Made by a program: the position numbers and the translations under genes
Part shown: positions 1 to 9,547 of the stretch, piece after piece
Layout: each line of letters opens with the position of its first letter
Position numbering within the stretch: position 1 is the stretch's first letter
The notes under the pieces: model-generated
What the model was told of the DNA's origin: nothing
The model's database searches: none
The model's input: the letters and a program-made list of their open reading frames with translations, nothing else
NCBI GenBank assembly: GCA_004213555.1
Contig: SHAP01000001.1
Span: 310,001-374,000 of the forward strand
DNA length: 64,000 bases
Reading direction: 5' to 3'
DNA from: Phycisphaeraceae bacterium
Lineage (GTDB): Bacteria > Planctomycetota > Phycisphaerae > Phycisphaerales > SM1A02

Positions 1-30
1 AAACAATGAGAAGGGTGCAGATTGGCATGC

Positions 31-348
31 TCAGGCGTTGGCCATGATGGCGTTGACGTACTCATCGGCCGGACGGATGCCGGTCCAGCGCTGAACCTCT
101 TCGCCATCGCGAAGAAGAACACAGGTTGGAATAGAGGAAATTTGGTACTTCAAAGCCAACTCTTGGCTGTCATCGATGTTGATTTTTCCAACCGTCGCTT
201 TGCCCGCGGTCTCTGTGGCCACTTGCTCAATGGTGGGCATCAGCATTTTGCACGGGGCGCACCATTCGGCCCAGAAGTCAATCAGGACCACACCGCTGGC
301 GGTCAAGCTGTCAAAGTTGGAAGCGTCGATGGACTGCAGTTCGGACAT
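31..348 (-). CDS. trxA: Thioredoxin
   Basis: This is a cytoplasmic protein-disulfide reductase of 105 residues, the normal size for a thioredoxin. The active site WCAPC (Cys30 and Cys33) sits in the usual FWAEWCAPCK context, and the cis-proline loop SIPT is present. I chose the ATG at 348 because a GGAG sequence lies about 7 bases upstream; another in-frame ATG at 363 would add five residues. It is the last gene of a minus-strand run glmS, lipoprotein, folP, trxA. The alanine in place of the usual glycine between the cysteines is a known variant. The identification is firm. Confidence 0.95.
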   Translation of the reverse strand: MSELQSIDASNFDSLTASGVVLIDFWAEWCAPCKMLMPTIEQVATETAGKATVGKINIDDSQELALKYQISSIPTCVLLRDGEEVQRWTGIRPADEYVNAIMANA

Positions 349-398
349 GGTGGTCTCCGTCATTTGAAGGGCTGATGGTTGTTTGGAAGGGTCGAATC

Positions 399-1277
399 CT
401 ACTGCCCAATTTCGAATCCGGCATTCCTTGCCGCCACGAAAGCGTGGACAGTTTGCACATGGGCTGAGACGTCGTGGACCCGAAGAATTTCGGCCCCGCC
501 CTGCATGGCCAACACCGCGGCAACCAGCGAGCCAGGGACGCGGTCTCGCGGCTCGCGAACACCCGTTACCGCCCCGATGAACGACTTTCGACTGGCGCCA
601 ACCAACCAACGCCTCCCCCCTGCGCTCAATTCCGCAAAGCGTTGCAAAAGAATCCAGTTTTGGTCCACATCTTTCCCGAAGCCCAGGCCTGGATCCAAGA
701 CAATCGCATCGGGGCTCACCCCAGCTGCCTCAGCCGCCTCGGCTCGGCCTTCCAGAGCCGCCCTGACCTCCACCACCACGTCTTCAAACGCAGGTGGGGT
801 GGACCATGCATCGCTCCATTGGTCTTCCGGTGGCGGGGCTCCGCGGTGCATCAGCACCAAACCACACCCTTTGTCTGCGGCAAGACCAAACATTTCAGGG
901 TCTTCCGAGCCCGCCGAGACATCGTTGATGGCATTCACCCCAGCATGCAGTGCGGCTTCCGCCACTTCGGCCCTCGTGGTGTCCACCGACAACGCCACAT
1001 CGGTGTGCTCACGCAAAGCAGACACGACCGGACACACCCTGCGAATTTGCTCTTCTGAATGAACCCGCTCCGCGCCAGGCCGGGTGGATTCACCCCCAAC
1101 GTCCAAAATCGAAGCCCCTGCTTTGACCGCCGCCAAACCCGCTTCGACCGCAGCCTCCACGGCAAAGTGATCTCCCCCATCGCTGAACGAATCTGGGGTG
1201 CAGTTCAGCACCGCCATCACGGCCGGAGGATCGGTCTCGACCGAGCGGAGACCATCAAGCCGCCATGGTCCGTTCAC
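399..1277 (-). CDS. folP: Dihydropteroate synthase
   Basis: The enzyme condenses 7,8-dihydropterin pyrophosphate with p-aminobenzoate to give dihydropteroate in folate synthesis. The 292-residue protein carries the two family signatures: NCTPDSFSDGG near residue 25, and the DVGGESTRPG block near residue 60. The later SVDTT, INDVSAG and LDPGLGFGK loops of the TIM barrel are also present. Its ATG overlaps the stop of the upstream lipoprotein gene by four bases, so the two are probably translationally coupled. A second folate gene, the 5-formyl-THF cyclo-ligase, lies about 3.4 kb away on the other strand. Confidence 0.95.
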   Translation of the reverse strand: MNGPWRLDGLRSVETDPPAVMAVLNCTPDSFSDGGDHFAVEAAVEAGLAAVKAGASILDVGGESTRPGAERVHSEEQIRRVCPVVSALREHTDVALSVDTTRAEVAEAALHAGVNAINDVSAGSEDPEMFGLAADKGCGLVLMHRGAPPPEDQWSDAWSTPPAFEDVVVEVRAALEGRAEAAEAAGVSPDAIVLDPGLGFGKDVDQNWILLQRFAELSAGGRRWLVGASRKSFIGAVTGVREPRDRVPGSLVAAVLAMQGGAEILRVHDVSAHVQTVHAFVAARNAGFEIGQ

Positions 1278-2695
1278 GAGCCGGACCCTCCTTGAGAAGC
1301 CATGGCCGCGTCGAGCATCAGGGCCGCCACGGGCGCGGGGAAAACAATGGCAATGTCCAACGCACCTGTTTCAGAGCCGGTGGCCTGCATGCCAACCGCG
1401 ACCCCCACCGGAGGCATGCCTTCGGGAATGTCTTGGTCCGACACCAGCCCCAAGCCCTCAGAGAGCAATGTTGCATCCATGTACATCTCCAGGTCACGGG
1501 TCTTGGGCATCCACTCCCGCATGGTGTCCACGATGCCAGCCGATTCCAAACTGTCCGGGTGGATCAACCGATCAGACGCCGCCCCCATACCCACGCGAAC
1601 CACACCTGATGCCTCTTGCATCACGCCGCTCGACTTCGTGCCGAAAATCGATGAGAACTCAGAACCTTCGGGGAAATCCATAGAAAACCGCTCCATGCCG
1701 TTGGTCGGGGTCGGGGTCAAAATGGAACGCATTTGGTTGGCCGTCCCCGAAATATTTGGCGCTTCAAATCGCAGTCTGGTGTTGGACATCATCCCGCCCT
1801 CGGCGGTGGGCCGATCAGCCACCATGGCAAAGGAGGTCGCCTCTGGAAAAGCAAAGGCCAACATGGGCTGTTCCATGACGGTCGCCAGCGCCCACACCAA
1901 TCCCGATTCTCGCAGACGGGTCCAATCCATTCGGGCCGCGAGTATGGGCTGACTTGGACCCAAGTCCTCGAAGTTGGATGAAGTTGGTGCCGACATGGCG
2001 CGGGGCTGCCATGGCACGTGCATGCGGATCGAGACCGCCAACGCGTCAAAGTCCACCACGAAGTTGGCCGGGGCATTGAGGTCAACCCCGAAGCCCGCCT
2101 CCTGCAATTGAACGAGCAAGCCCAAATCAATGTCCAACCCAAGCAAACCAAACATTGAACTTGCTTGGGCAGCGGGAGCCGTGATGAAAATTTCACCCCG
2201 TTGCCGGAGGTCTTCCGGGAAGCTCTCCCACCACGCGGTTGCCGCCGCCGTCCCCCGCCCATGATCTGCAACAGATGTGTCGGAACCAATCAGGCCAAAG
2301 GTGTCCCGCGCTGCGGTGTGAATGTTCATGCTCGAACCAAACATCATGGCGGTTCGTTGACCATCGACCGCACTCCCAAAGTTCATGTCAAACATGCCTT
2401 CAGGATCCGGAGTCGGAAGGGCGGCGAACCAACCTTGATCGGCCAGTCCAAGGGCCAAATTGCCATCGTCATCAAGACCCGCGGGGATCCCCGCAAAGGC
2501 TCGAATCATGTCGGTGGGATCCACCCCAAGAAGCAAATCCCCCCGGTCCATCCCGCGCATGCTTTCTTCGATGCGATCATCGGTCGACATCAAGTTGGCA
2601 ATGGCCACCACCGTGGAATACGACTTGGGCACCATGGCAACCGCGTCTATGGGTGAGGTCAACCAGCAACCACTCAACAACATGAAATTCAGCAT
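1274..2695 (-). CDS. Putative lipoprotein of unknown function
   Basis: I do not recognise this 473-residue protein. Its N-terminus is short and hydrophobic and ends in LLSGC, a plausible lipobox, so it may be a lipid-anchored periplasmic protein; the signal lacks the usual basic residues, which weakens that call. The rest is rich in methionine, glycine and aspartate, with no repeats or catalytic motifs I can name. It lies 45 bases downstream of glmS, and its stop overlaps the folP start, so it belongs to that operon. The ATG at 2695 is the first available start. Confidence 0.6.
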   Translation of the reverse strand: MLNFMLLSGCWLTSPIDAVAMVPKSYSTVVAIANLMSTDDRIEESMRGMDRGDLLLGVDPTDMIRAFAGIPAGLDDDGNLALGLADQGWFAALPTPDPEGMFDMNFGSAVDGQRTAMMFGSSMNIHTAARDTFGLIGSDTSVADHGRGTAAATAWWESFPEDLRQRGEIFITAPAAQASSMFGLLGLDIDLGLLVQLQEAGFGVDLNAPANFVVDFDALAVSIRMHVPWQPRAMSAPTSSNFEDLGPSQPILAARMDWTRLRESGLVWALATVMEQPMLAFAFPEATSFAMVADRPTAEGGMMSNTRLRFEAPNISGTANQMRSILTPTPTNGMERFSMDFPEGSEFSSIFGTKSSGVMQEASGVVRVGMGAASDRLIHPDSLESAGIVDTMREWMPKTRDLEMYMDATLLSEGLGLVSDQDIPEGMPPVGVAVGMQATGSETGALDIAIVFPAPVAALMLDAAMASQGGSGS

Positions 2696-2740
2696 GCCCC
2701 CATCCTAGGGGCGGGCCCCCCAATGGATGAGATGGTTGCA

Positions 2741-4591
2741 TCATTCCACGGTCACACTCTTGGCCAGATTTCTTGGCTTGTCGACGTCTTTACCACGCAG
2801 GACCGCGGCGTGATAAGCCAACAGTTGCAACGGGACCACGGTCAGCAGCGGCTGCAGGGCTTCGGAGGCCGCGGGCACTTGCAAAACATGCTCGGCGAGG
2901 CTGGCCGCGTGGGTGTCGCCCTCCTCCACAATGGCGATCACTCGTCCCCCCCTCGCTCGAACTTCTTCAATGTTGGCCAAGACTTTCTCGTACTGGGCAC
3001 CCGGGGTGGCCACAAAGACCACCGGCATGCCGTCGTCAATCAGAGCAATGGGGCCGTGCTTCATTTCGGCCGCGGGCATGCCTTCGGCGTGGATGTAGGA
3101 GATTTCCTTCAACTTCAGGGCACCTTCCATGGCCACCGGCCAATGAAGACCACGCCCAAGGAACAGCCAGTTTTCTCGGTCGACGACGGCGGAAGCAATT
3201 TCCCGGATGCGGTCTTCCTGCGCGAGCACCCGGGCAATGCGGGTGGGCATTTGCTCCAGTTCCGCCAACACGTCTTGCAAGACTTCTGGGGCGAGGTGGC
3301 GGCGGCGGCCCATCCAGGCCGCAATCAAAGTCAATACAGAGACTTGTCCCAAGAAGGCTTTGGTGGAAGCCACCCCGATTTCAGGGCCCACCCGCAAATG
3401 CACCCCGGCATCGGTTTCACGTGCAATCGTCGATCCCACGACATTCACCACGCCAAGAGCAAACGCTCCACGTTGCCGCGCCTCACGCAACCCCCCCAGA
3501 GTGTCGGCGGTTTCACCAGATTGACTTACCGAAATCACCACCGTGCCTTCTTCTACAACGGGGTTGCGATACCGAAACTCACTGGCGTAAGCGGCCTCAG
3601 CGGGAATGCGGCACCAATGTTCGATCAACTGAGCGCCGATCATGGCCGCATGCAACGCCGTGCCCTGCCCCAACAGCACCACCCGACGGGCTTGCACCAG
3701 TTGGCGTGCGTGATCGGCCAAACCGCCCAAGACCACCTCACCTCGGCGTAAATCGATTCGCCCCTTCAGCGAACGCTCGAGGGCTTCGGGCTGTTCGTAG
3801 ATCTCTTTGTGCATGAAGTGCGGATGTCCGCCCAATTCAATTTGTTCGAGGTCGTATTCAAGTTCACGGAGGTGCGGGGTGACTTCGTCGTTGTCGAGCG
3901 TGCTGGTTCTGAATTCAGTCCCTTCACAGCGAACCAACTGATCGTCTTCAAGGGCAAATGCTTGGCTGGTGTGCGACACAATGGCCGCGCCATCGGAGGC
4001 CACCACAAATTCTTTGTCGCCAACACCCACCAGCAACGGCGAACCCCTCCGGGCGGCGACCAACACGCCCGGCTCACGCACGCTGATCACGGCGATGGCG
4101 AAAGCCCCTTCCACCTTGTGCAACGCCGAACGCACGGCCGTTTCCAGATCACCTTCGTACAGTTCGCCCACCAAATGGGCCAAAACTTCGGTGTCGGATT
4201 GTCCTTGGAAGACATGCCCGCGTTGCGTCAGCAGTTGACGCAGCGCTTCGTGGTTTTCAATGATTCCGTTGTGCACCAAGGCGATGCCGTGGGCCTCACG
4301 CGAACCGCCGTCGTCGGTGTGCGGGTGAGCATTGGCCTCGGTAGGCGGACCGTGGGTGGCCCAACGGGTGTGGGCGATGCCTTGATTGGCCTGGGAGTGA
4401 AGCAGGTTGGATTCGGAAAGTCCTCGCTCCAAATCTGCAACGCGACCCACTCGGCGGCACACCACCAGCTCACCCTGTTCGAGCAGCGCGCAACCGGCCG
4501 AGTCGTATCCCCGGTACTCCAAACGGCGAAGGCCCTCAAGCAAGATGGGAGGCGCGGGCCGGGGACCGAGATACGCAACAATGCCACACAT
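2741..4591 (-). CDS. glmS: Glutamine--fructose-6-phosphate aminotransferase (isomerizing)
   Basis: The enzyme makes glucosamine-6-phosphate from fructose-6-phosphate and glutamine, the first step towards UDP-GlcNAc for peptidoglycan and lipopolysaccharide. The protein begins MCGIVAYLG, so after loss of Met the catalytic Cys becomes the N-terminal nucleophile of the class II glutaminase domain (roughly 1-220). Two SIS domains follow (roughly 290-600) with SQSGETADT and the final KSVTVE tail. I set the start at 4591 because Cys must be residue 2; the longer open frame to 4753 overlaps the divergent cyclo-ligase gene. Length, 616 residues, is normal. No glmS ribozyme fold is apparent in the short leader. 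Confidence 0.96.
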   Translation of the reverse strand: MCGIVAYLGPRPAPPILLEGLRRLEYRGYDSAGCALLEQGELVVCRRVGRVADLERGLSESNLLHSQANQGIAHTRWATHGPPTEANAHPHTDDGGSREAHGIALVHNGIIENHEALRQLLTQRGHVFQGQSDTEVLAHLVGELYEGDLETAVRSALHKVEGAFAIAVISVREPGVLVAARRGSPLLVGVGDKEFVVASDGAAIVSHTSQAFALEDDQLVRCEGTEFRTSTLDNDEVTPHLRELEYDLEQIELGGHPHFMHKEIYEQPEALERSLKGRIDLRRGEVVLGGLADHARQLVQARRVVLLGQGTALHAAMIGAQLIEHWCRIPAEAAYASEFRYRNPVVEEGTVVISVSQSGETADTLGGLREARQRGAFALGVVNVVGSTIARETDAGVHLRVGPEIGVASTKAFLGQVSVLTLIAAWMGRRRHLAPEVLQDVLAELEQMPTRIARVLAQEDRIREIASAVVDRENWLFLGRGLHWPVAMEGALKLKEISYIHAEGMPAAEMKHGPIALIDDGMPVVFVATPGAQYEKVLANIEEVRARGGRVIAIVEEGDTHAASLAEHVLQVPAASEALQPLLTVVPLQLLAYHAAVLRGKDVDKPRNLAKSVTVE

Positions 4592-4665
4592 GATCCGCAT
4601 ACTGTATCCCAGCGATGCAGGATGATCCCGCGAGTGCGGCCCTGATCGCAGGAGATGCGTCCACC

Positions 4666-5256
4666 ATGCCCCCGAAATTACCCAGCAAATCGGAACTTCG
4701 GCAACTTTGGCGCTCTTCATACCCTTCTTCTGAAGATCGAGAGAAGGCATCACACGAGATTTGCAACGCTTTGGCGAAATCCATGCAAACGATCAATGGG
4801 ACCATCATGGCGTTCTTGGCGATGCGAGATGAACCAGATTTGGATCCGTTGATCACAAAATGGCTGAGTGAATCACGCACCGTCTTGGCACCGCTCGTCC
4901 AGTGGTCGGAGGGCACGATGGCACCGGCCGAACTCAGGCCTCCTTTGCCAGCAGTCCATCCCAACTCGAAGGCCAAACCGCGAGAACCCAACGGGGCTGT
5001 GATGTCCCAAAGTGCACCCGCCGTCGTCCTGGTCCCCGGAGTGGCTTTCACGGCTGGGGGTTCCAGGCTGGGAAGAGGTGGTGGCTTTTACGATCGGTTT
5101 CTCCGCACCCTGCCGGAGTCGACCGTGCGGATTGGCGTCGGCTTTTCCCCCCAGGTCATGGGAGTTCTCCCCACCGAACGACACGATGAGACTGTGTCAT
5201 TTCTCTTGACGGAGACAGGTTGGATAGGATCCCCTCCGTGTCAAGAGCAACCATGA
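4666..5256 (+). CDS. 5-formyltetrahydrofolate cyclo-ligase family protein
   Basis: Enzymes of this family convert 5-formyl-THF to 5,10-methenyl-THF using ATP and recycle the inhibitory folate form. The call rests on the signature VPGVAFTAGGSRLGRGGGFYDRFL, seen near residues 122-145, which matches the family's GxRLGxGGGYYDR core. The ATG at 4666 has GGAG about 11 bases upstream and leaves about 75 bases of shared divergent leader with glmS; an earlier ATG at 4615 would add 17 residues. The stop overlaps the next gene by four bases (ATGA). The protein has 196 residues, normal for the family. Confidence 0.9.
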   Translation: MPPKLPSKSELRQLWRSSYPSSEDREKASHEICNALAKSMQTINGTIMAFLAMRDEPDLDPLITKWLSESRTVLAPLVQWSEGTMAPAELRPPLPAVHPNSKAKPREPNGAVMSQSAPAVVLVPGVAFTAGGSRLGRGGGFYDRFLRTLPESTVRIGVGFSPQVMGVLPTERHDETVSFLLTETGWIGSPPCQEQP

Positions 5257-6374
5257 ATCCAAGCAATCGGCGATCCCGACGACGCCGATCCCCTCGCCCC
5301 TTCGCCGTGCTTCTCATTGCAGGAGGTGCGGGCGTGTTGGGCTACAACTTCTGGCAGTCCAAAGAATCTGACGGGTCGCAAGACGATCGCCAAACCGGTC
5401 CGACCAACGCTCCTGAATTGGTCGCGGTCAACGAACAAGACCAGCCTTCGGAAATTTTTCCACTGGAACCAATCGAGACCACCACGCCCCAGGCGCTCGC
5501 AGAAGTGGTGGAGCCCGAAGCATCTGAGCCAGTTCGTCCCACAACAGTTCCTAACGAACCTGTCGCCCCGGCCGAAAGCAACTCCGATGCCCCCCCGGCG
5601 GTCAGAGAGCGCGCTCTTGCCGATTTTGCCTCCGGCATGCGTTTGCTGAAAGATGGTTTGGGTGTCGAAGGCCGCCAGCGGTTGTCTGACGCACTTGGCT
5701 CAGGAGGACTTGATGAAGCCCGCGCCAGTGAGGTCCGCGTGGCGTTGGCCCAACTGTCAGAGACATTGGTGTTCGGCTCTGGAGTGGCCCAACGAGATCC
5801 CTTTGCCCGTGAATTCATCATTCCTGAAGGTGGTGTGTTGGCCAAGATTGCCCAGAATCAAACCAACGGTTTGCATTGGAAGTTCCTTGCGAGAATCAAC
5901 GGAATTTCCAGTCCAAATCGCATCCGATCTGGACAGCGGCTGAAACTTCTCGATGGGCCGTTCCATGCCGTGGTTGACAAATCGGCGTACCGATTGGATT
6001 TGTGGATGGGCCAAAAAGATGACCGGGTGTATGTACGCAGTTTCAACGTTGGACTCGGACGCGACAATCGCACACCCGAGGGTCAATTCCAAGTAAGTTC
6101 GCGGGTCGAAAACCCTCAGCACACCGACCCGGAAACTGGGAAAATCTTCGACAAAAACGATCCCCTGAATCCCGTGGGTGAGCACTGGATCGCCATCAAG
6201 GGCACCGAACCAGCAACTGAGAATCTGTCAGGATTTGGCCTGCACGGCACGATCGATGAAAACTCGATTGGCCGCTCAGAATCGCTGGGGTGTGTGCGAA
6301 TGCTTCCTGATGACATCGCTTTGCTCTACGAAGTCTTGGGCCCTGGCCGGTCCGAAATCGAACTCCGACCCTGA
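5253..6374 (+). CDS. L,D-transpeptidase with LysM-like domain, membrane anchored
   Basis: This protein probably cross-links peptidoglycan or attaches proteins to it in the periplasm. It has 373 residues: a very basic start (RRSRRRR), a transmembrane anchor near 17-35, and an acidic, proline-rich linker to about 120. A LysM-like stretch follows near 190-240, around LAKIAQNQTN and RIRSGQRL. A YkuD domain completes it, with the catalytic HGT (His331) and S-LGCVRM (Cys347) motif. The ATG at 5253 forms an ATGA overlap with the cyclo-ligase stop. Planctomycetes of this type do have peptidoglycan, so a cell-wall role is reasonable. Confidence 0.88.
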   Translation: MNPSNRRSRRRRSPRPFAVLLIAGGAGVLGYNFWQSKESDGSQDDRQTGPTNAPELVAVNEQDQPSEIFPLEPIETTTPQALAEVVEPEASEPVRPTTVPNEPVAPAESNSDAPPAVRERALADFASGMRLLKDGLGVEGRQRLSDALGSGGLDEARASEVRVALAQLSETLVFGSGVAQRDPFAREFIIPEGGVLAKIAQNQTNGLHWKFLARINGISSPNRIRSGQRLKLLDGPFHAVVDKSAYRLDLWMGQKDDRVYVRSFNVGLGRDNRTPEGQFQVSSRVENPQHTDPETGKIFDKNDPLNPVGEHWIAIKGTEPATENLSGFGLHGTIDENSIGRSESLGCVRMLPDDIALLYEVLGPGRSEIELRP

Positions 6375-6439
6375 ACTCCGACAGGCTGGTTCGGAGACAC
6401 GGCCGGCAGAGCGGGTGCGGGTCGAACCTGAAGTCGCAA

Positions 6440-6465
6440 ATTTGGCGATCTTGGGAATGCCAAAT
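6440..6465. terminator. Inverted repeat between convergent genes, possible terminator
   Basis: ATTTGGC and GCCAAAT form perfect 7-base arms around a 12-base loop in the 111-base gap between the convergent L,D-transpeptidase and porin genes. The position suits a shared terminator, but there is no clear T-tract on either side. Confidence 0.35.
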
Positions 6466-6485
6466 CTCAACTGGTGGTATTGAAC

Positions 6486-7955
6486 TCAGAAGCTGAGTTG
6501 CAACTGGGATCGCAGCACAACTTGTTGGCCATCTTCACCGTCTTGAGAGATGCTGGCCACGTTGGAGAAAAACAAGACATCCGTTTGGTCAATGGTGAAA
6601 TTGAGGTCGGTCGTCCACTTGAAATTGTGACCGTCCATGTAGTGGTTGACTCCCAAGGCCAGCACACCGGAGTCTGATTGCGCGAAATATCCCACGGTGC
6701 CTCCGTTGCCGGTGGAATCGGGTTCGGTGTTGTAATTTTGGCCATACAACTCAGCCCAGTCGTACCGCGCGAACCATTCCCACTTCGGCGCCCAATATCT
6801 GGCGTATTGCGCGCTGATTCCGTAGATGTGGTACTGGTCTTGAAAACCACCGGAATCGATGTAGCCATACATCCCGGCCAGCATGGCGCTTGATCCTCCG
6901 AATTCCCAACTGATGTCAGCCGCAAAGGAAGCCCAGCGGCTTTCGTCGCGATTGGGCGTTGGCACCTTGGTGGCCTCACCCTTCTGTCCGTGAATGGAAA
7001 GACCAAACATGGCGGCTGGGGCCGAGCCCATCGGACTCGTCATGTCGCTGAATTGGCTCCAAGAGCCGTACATCAATCGTTCCCAACGCAGGGCCGCGAA
7101 CCACTCAACGTCTCGCTTCAACGCATTTCGGTTGAGCATGGACGGTAAGGTTCCATCGTTCGGAGCCACGTAAAAACCGAGTCCATTGTCCGATGATGGG
7201 TCGGAGGCACCATCGCCGGTGGTGAACGTCAACACATCGCGGGGTCGGCTCCAAGTCAATTCGATGCCTTGCGTACGGCCCAAGTTCAACGCTTCGTTCA
7301 GCAGCGTTCGTTCCACCGCCAGCTGTGCGCTGGACGGTGTGGATTCTTCGCGAGAATGGTGAATCTTGAACTGCCCCACCCGGACCCGCCAGTCGTTCTG
7401 GAAGTCGTACGACAGCCACAAGTCTTTGACAAATCCCAAACCATTCACAAGACCGGGCTCTTCTCGCGTGATGCCAAGGTTCAAGAAGTACTGCAGTTCG
7501 GGCCGGTACAGATGGCCACGCACCAACAAGTCGGTTCGGGCGAATTCAAAGCCCCAGCGATTTTCCCAGTTGTTGATGTCTGGATCTTGCAGAGCACGCA
7601 ATGGATCAGGGCGGTGGGCGTGGATAAACCGGAATTGCACCAGGGCCCCCAACTCCATGGAAAATTTGCCATCTTCTGAGGCCAGGAAAAATCCGTCGTT
7701 CCAACCAGCCGTCATTTGTTGTTCAGATTGAACCTGCGCCATGGCGGCATCAACCGCCATGCCAATCTGGGCTCGCATCAAGCGATCCAACTCCGGATCC
7801 CGAGCGCGGTTCATCCGGTCAAGTTCACCCCGAATGCGTGCGTTTTCCTCGCGAAGGCGCGCCATTTCAGCGCGGATCTCATCCAGTGCATCCCCATTCT
7901 GTGCGTACGACACGGGGACACAAACCAAAGCAAGAGCAACACTGGCAATTTTCAC
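6486..7955 (-). CDS. Outer-membrane porin, phosphate-selective porin O/P-like
   Basis: This is a predicted outer-membrane beta-barrel channel of 489 residues. A signal peptide (MKIASVALALVCVPVSYA, cleavage before QN) is followed by a charged coiled coil at about 24-60 with regularly spaced Leu, Met and Ile. Alternating aromatic and polar strands then run to a terminal phenylalanine (LQLSF), as barrels require. I chose GTG at 7955 because GGAGG lies 7 bases upstream and the signal peptide then begins directly; the ATG at 7982 would add nine polar residues. The DSGVLALGVNHYMDGHNFKW stretch near the C-terminus is typical of the OprO/OprP-like family. The substrate cannot be read from sequence. 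Confidence 0.8.
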   Translation of the reverse strand: MKIASVALALVCVPVSYAQNGDALDEIRAEMARLREENARIRGELDRMNRARDPELDRLMRAQIGMAVDAAMAQVQSEQQMTAGWNDGFFLASEDGKFSMELGALVQFRFIHAHRPDPLRALQDPDINNWENRWGFEFARTDLLVRGHLYRPELQYFLNLGITREEPGLVNGLGFVKDLWLSYDFQNDWRVRVGQFKIHHSREESTPSSAQLAVERTLLNEALNLGRTQGIELTWSRPRDVLTFTTGDGASDPSSDNGLGFYVAPNDGTLPSMLNRNALKRDVEWFAALRWERLMYGSWSQFSDMTSPMGSAPAAMFGLSIHGQKGEATKVPTPNRDESRWASFAADISWEFGGSSAMLAGMYGYIDSGGFQDQYHIYGISAQYARYWAPKWEWFARYDWAELYGQNYNTEPDSTGNGGTVGYFAQSDSGVLALGVNHYMDGHNFKWTTDLNFTIDQTDVLFFSNVASISQDGEDGQQVVLRSQLQLSF

Positions 7956-8019
7956 AACGCGGCCTCCATGCCGGGTGGGCATCCGCAGGAAGATTAACTG
8001 ATTCAGGACCAACTGGCGG

Positions 8020-9537
8020 TTACTCGTATGGTCCCCGGTCCAGAAGGTTGAAACTGTGCACATCGGCCAAAGCCGAAGTGTCCAAAGATCCAATGTTCCG
8101 GAAGCGATCCACCACCGGGCCGGGATCCGACAGAGCGATCTCCCCCATCCGCCGCATCTTCTCACCCAGAATCCCTTCAAGGTCGGCCGTCGTGTTTCGG
8201 GCATGTCCGGAGGGATACATCACCAGACCAGAGTCAAAGACCTCCCCAGCATGGGTCGTGATTTCGATCGATGTGGGAATCCCGTCCGGATATTTCTCGT
8301 CGTAAGAGGCACCGCCATGGGCAAAGGAAATCAGTTCCATCAACGCACGGGTCTTGGGGTCAACAATGGCTTGGGGGGCGTAGTCTTCTGGCATCAACAT
8401 CAATTGGCGCCAAGCATCGTCGTTTCCGGCCGGTACTTCACCGAGGTCAATCGCCCGTTGCAACATCCGTGACACAATGAACACCATGGAGTGGTCGGCG
8501 GACTGGCGGGTGCGAGGGTCACGCTTGGCGGGATCGCCAATGATTCCAAAGGCTGGTTCGTACGCCACGATCTTGATGCCCTTGATGTTCCCAGCCACCA
8601 ACAACTCTGGATGGGCCCGCAACAAATCAACCAGCCCTTGCAAGGCTCCTGCAGATTGATGCTCGTAGAGCCCCAACTTGAAGTGCATGCCCATCACGGC
8701 GAAGTCGTCACCGCTAAGGGACAACCTCAAGTCAAATGGACTGTCGCCGTTGGTTGATTCAAACTGTCGGAACATGGACTCGGGGTTCCGGAAAATATCT
8801 TTTGGCCCCAAGAAGCCGGCCATGGATCGACGCATGGAGGTGATGGCCACCTCGGTACTGATCGCTGCGGAAGCCCCTTTGGAATCGGACAGTTGCTTTC
8901 CAGCACGGATCGCACGCCATGGAATGAAGTGCGCCACGACCATGCCAATCGCGGACTCAATCTGCTCGGCTGAAGCCCCACCCATGGCCCCCCAGACGGC
9001 GGCGGACGCAATGGCACCGTGAACCACGTGATCGATCTTGTAGGTCTTCAAGCTGAAGACCTCAGCCAAACGCCCACGAATTTCGTCATGCAGGACCATG
9101 CCTCGCAACGCCGCGGCACCATCGAGGCCCATCACTTGCGCTGCGGCAACGGGCACCGCGTAGAAATCGTTGTGGCCAAATTCGCCGGCAACGTGGCCAA
9201 GCTCTGGTCGGTAGCCAAAGTTGGTGCCGTTGGAGTCCCATTCACGCACCGCCGAACAGTTGGCCAGGATGGCTTTTTCCGGGGACACCGAAGTGGCATC
9301 TCCAAATACAGTTGCCCCCCCACTGGCTTGGTAGCTCAACGCTTCCTGTCGAAGGACACTGGGGGCATTGGTGTTCATCGCCAAAGCCGACAAGCCGCAC
9401 AAGCACGCATCGGCATGAAAAAGTGCGGTGCGGTCCAGAACGGCAGCGCTGGGTGCGCCATTTTTCATGAATTCAATCGCATACTCCGCGATGCCAAGGG
9501 CTTGGTTGGTGTTGCGGGGCAAGTCTTGGTAGGTCAT
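8020..9537 (-). CDS. MmgE/PrpD family protein (2-methylcitrate dehydratase-like)
   Basis: Family members dehydrate 2-methylcitrate or related acids, and some are cis-aconitate decarboxylases. The 505-residue protein is recognised by the DACLCGLSALA region, the SAVREWDSN motif around residue 100, the HGAIASAAVWGAMGGAS block and the FHLR-like C-terminal half ending with TADLEGILGEKM. No prpB or prpC genes lie nearby, so a methylcitrate role is not supported by context. It follows fbp by 10 bases on the same strand and precedes the porin by 64. The start at 9537 has AGGA about 9 bases upstream; a longer start at 9585 would run into fbp. Confidence 0.85.
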   Translation of the reverse strand: MTYQDLPRNTNQALGIAEYAIEFMKNGAPSAAVLDRTALFHADACLCGLSALAMNTNAPSVLRQEALSYQASGGATVFGDATSVSPEKAILANCSAVREWDSNGTNFGYRPELGHVAGEFGHNDFYAVPVAAAQVMGLDGAAALRGMVLHDEIRGRLAEVFSLKTYKIDHVVHGAIASAAVWGAMGGASAEQIESAIGMVVAHFIPWRAIRAGKQLSDSKGASAAISTEVAITSMRRSMAGFLGPKDIFRNPESMFRQFESTNGDSPFDLRLSLSGDDFAVMGMHFKLGLYEHQSAGALQGLVDLLRAHPELLVAGNIKGIKIVAYEPAFGIIGDPAKRDPRTRQSADHSMVFIVSRMLQRAIDLGEVPAGNDDAWRQLMLMPEDYAPQAIVDPKTRALMELISFAHGGASYDEKYPDGIPTSIEITTHAGEVFDSGLVMYPSGHARNTTADLEGILGEKMRRMGEIALSDPGPVVDRFRNIGSLDTSALADVHSFNLLDRGPYE

Positions 9538-9547
9538 GACGCGAATC

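Noticed and set aside
4592-4665. glmS ribozyme in the glmS leader
   Set aside because: The leader is only about 75 bases to the divergent start and shows no ribozyme-like pairing.
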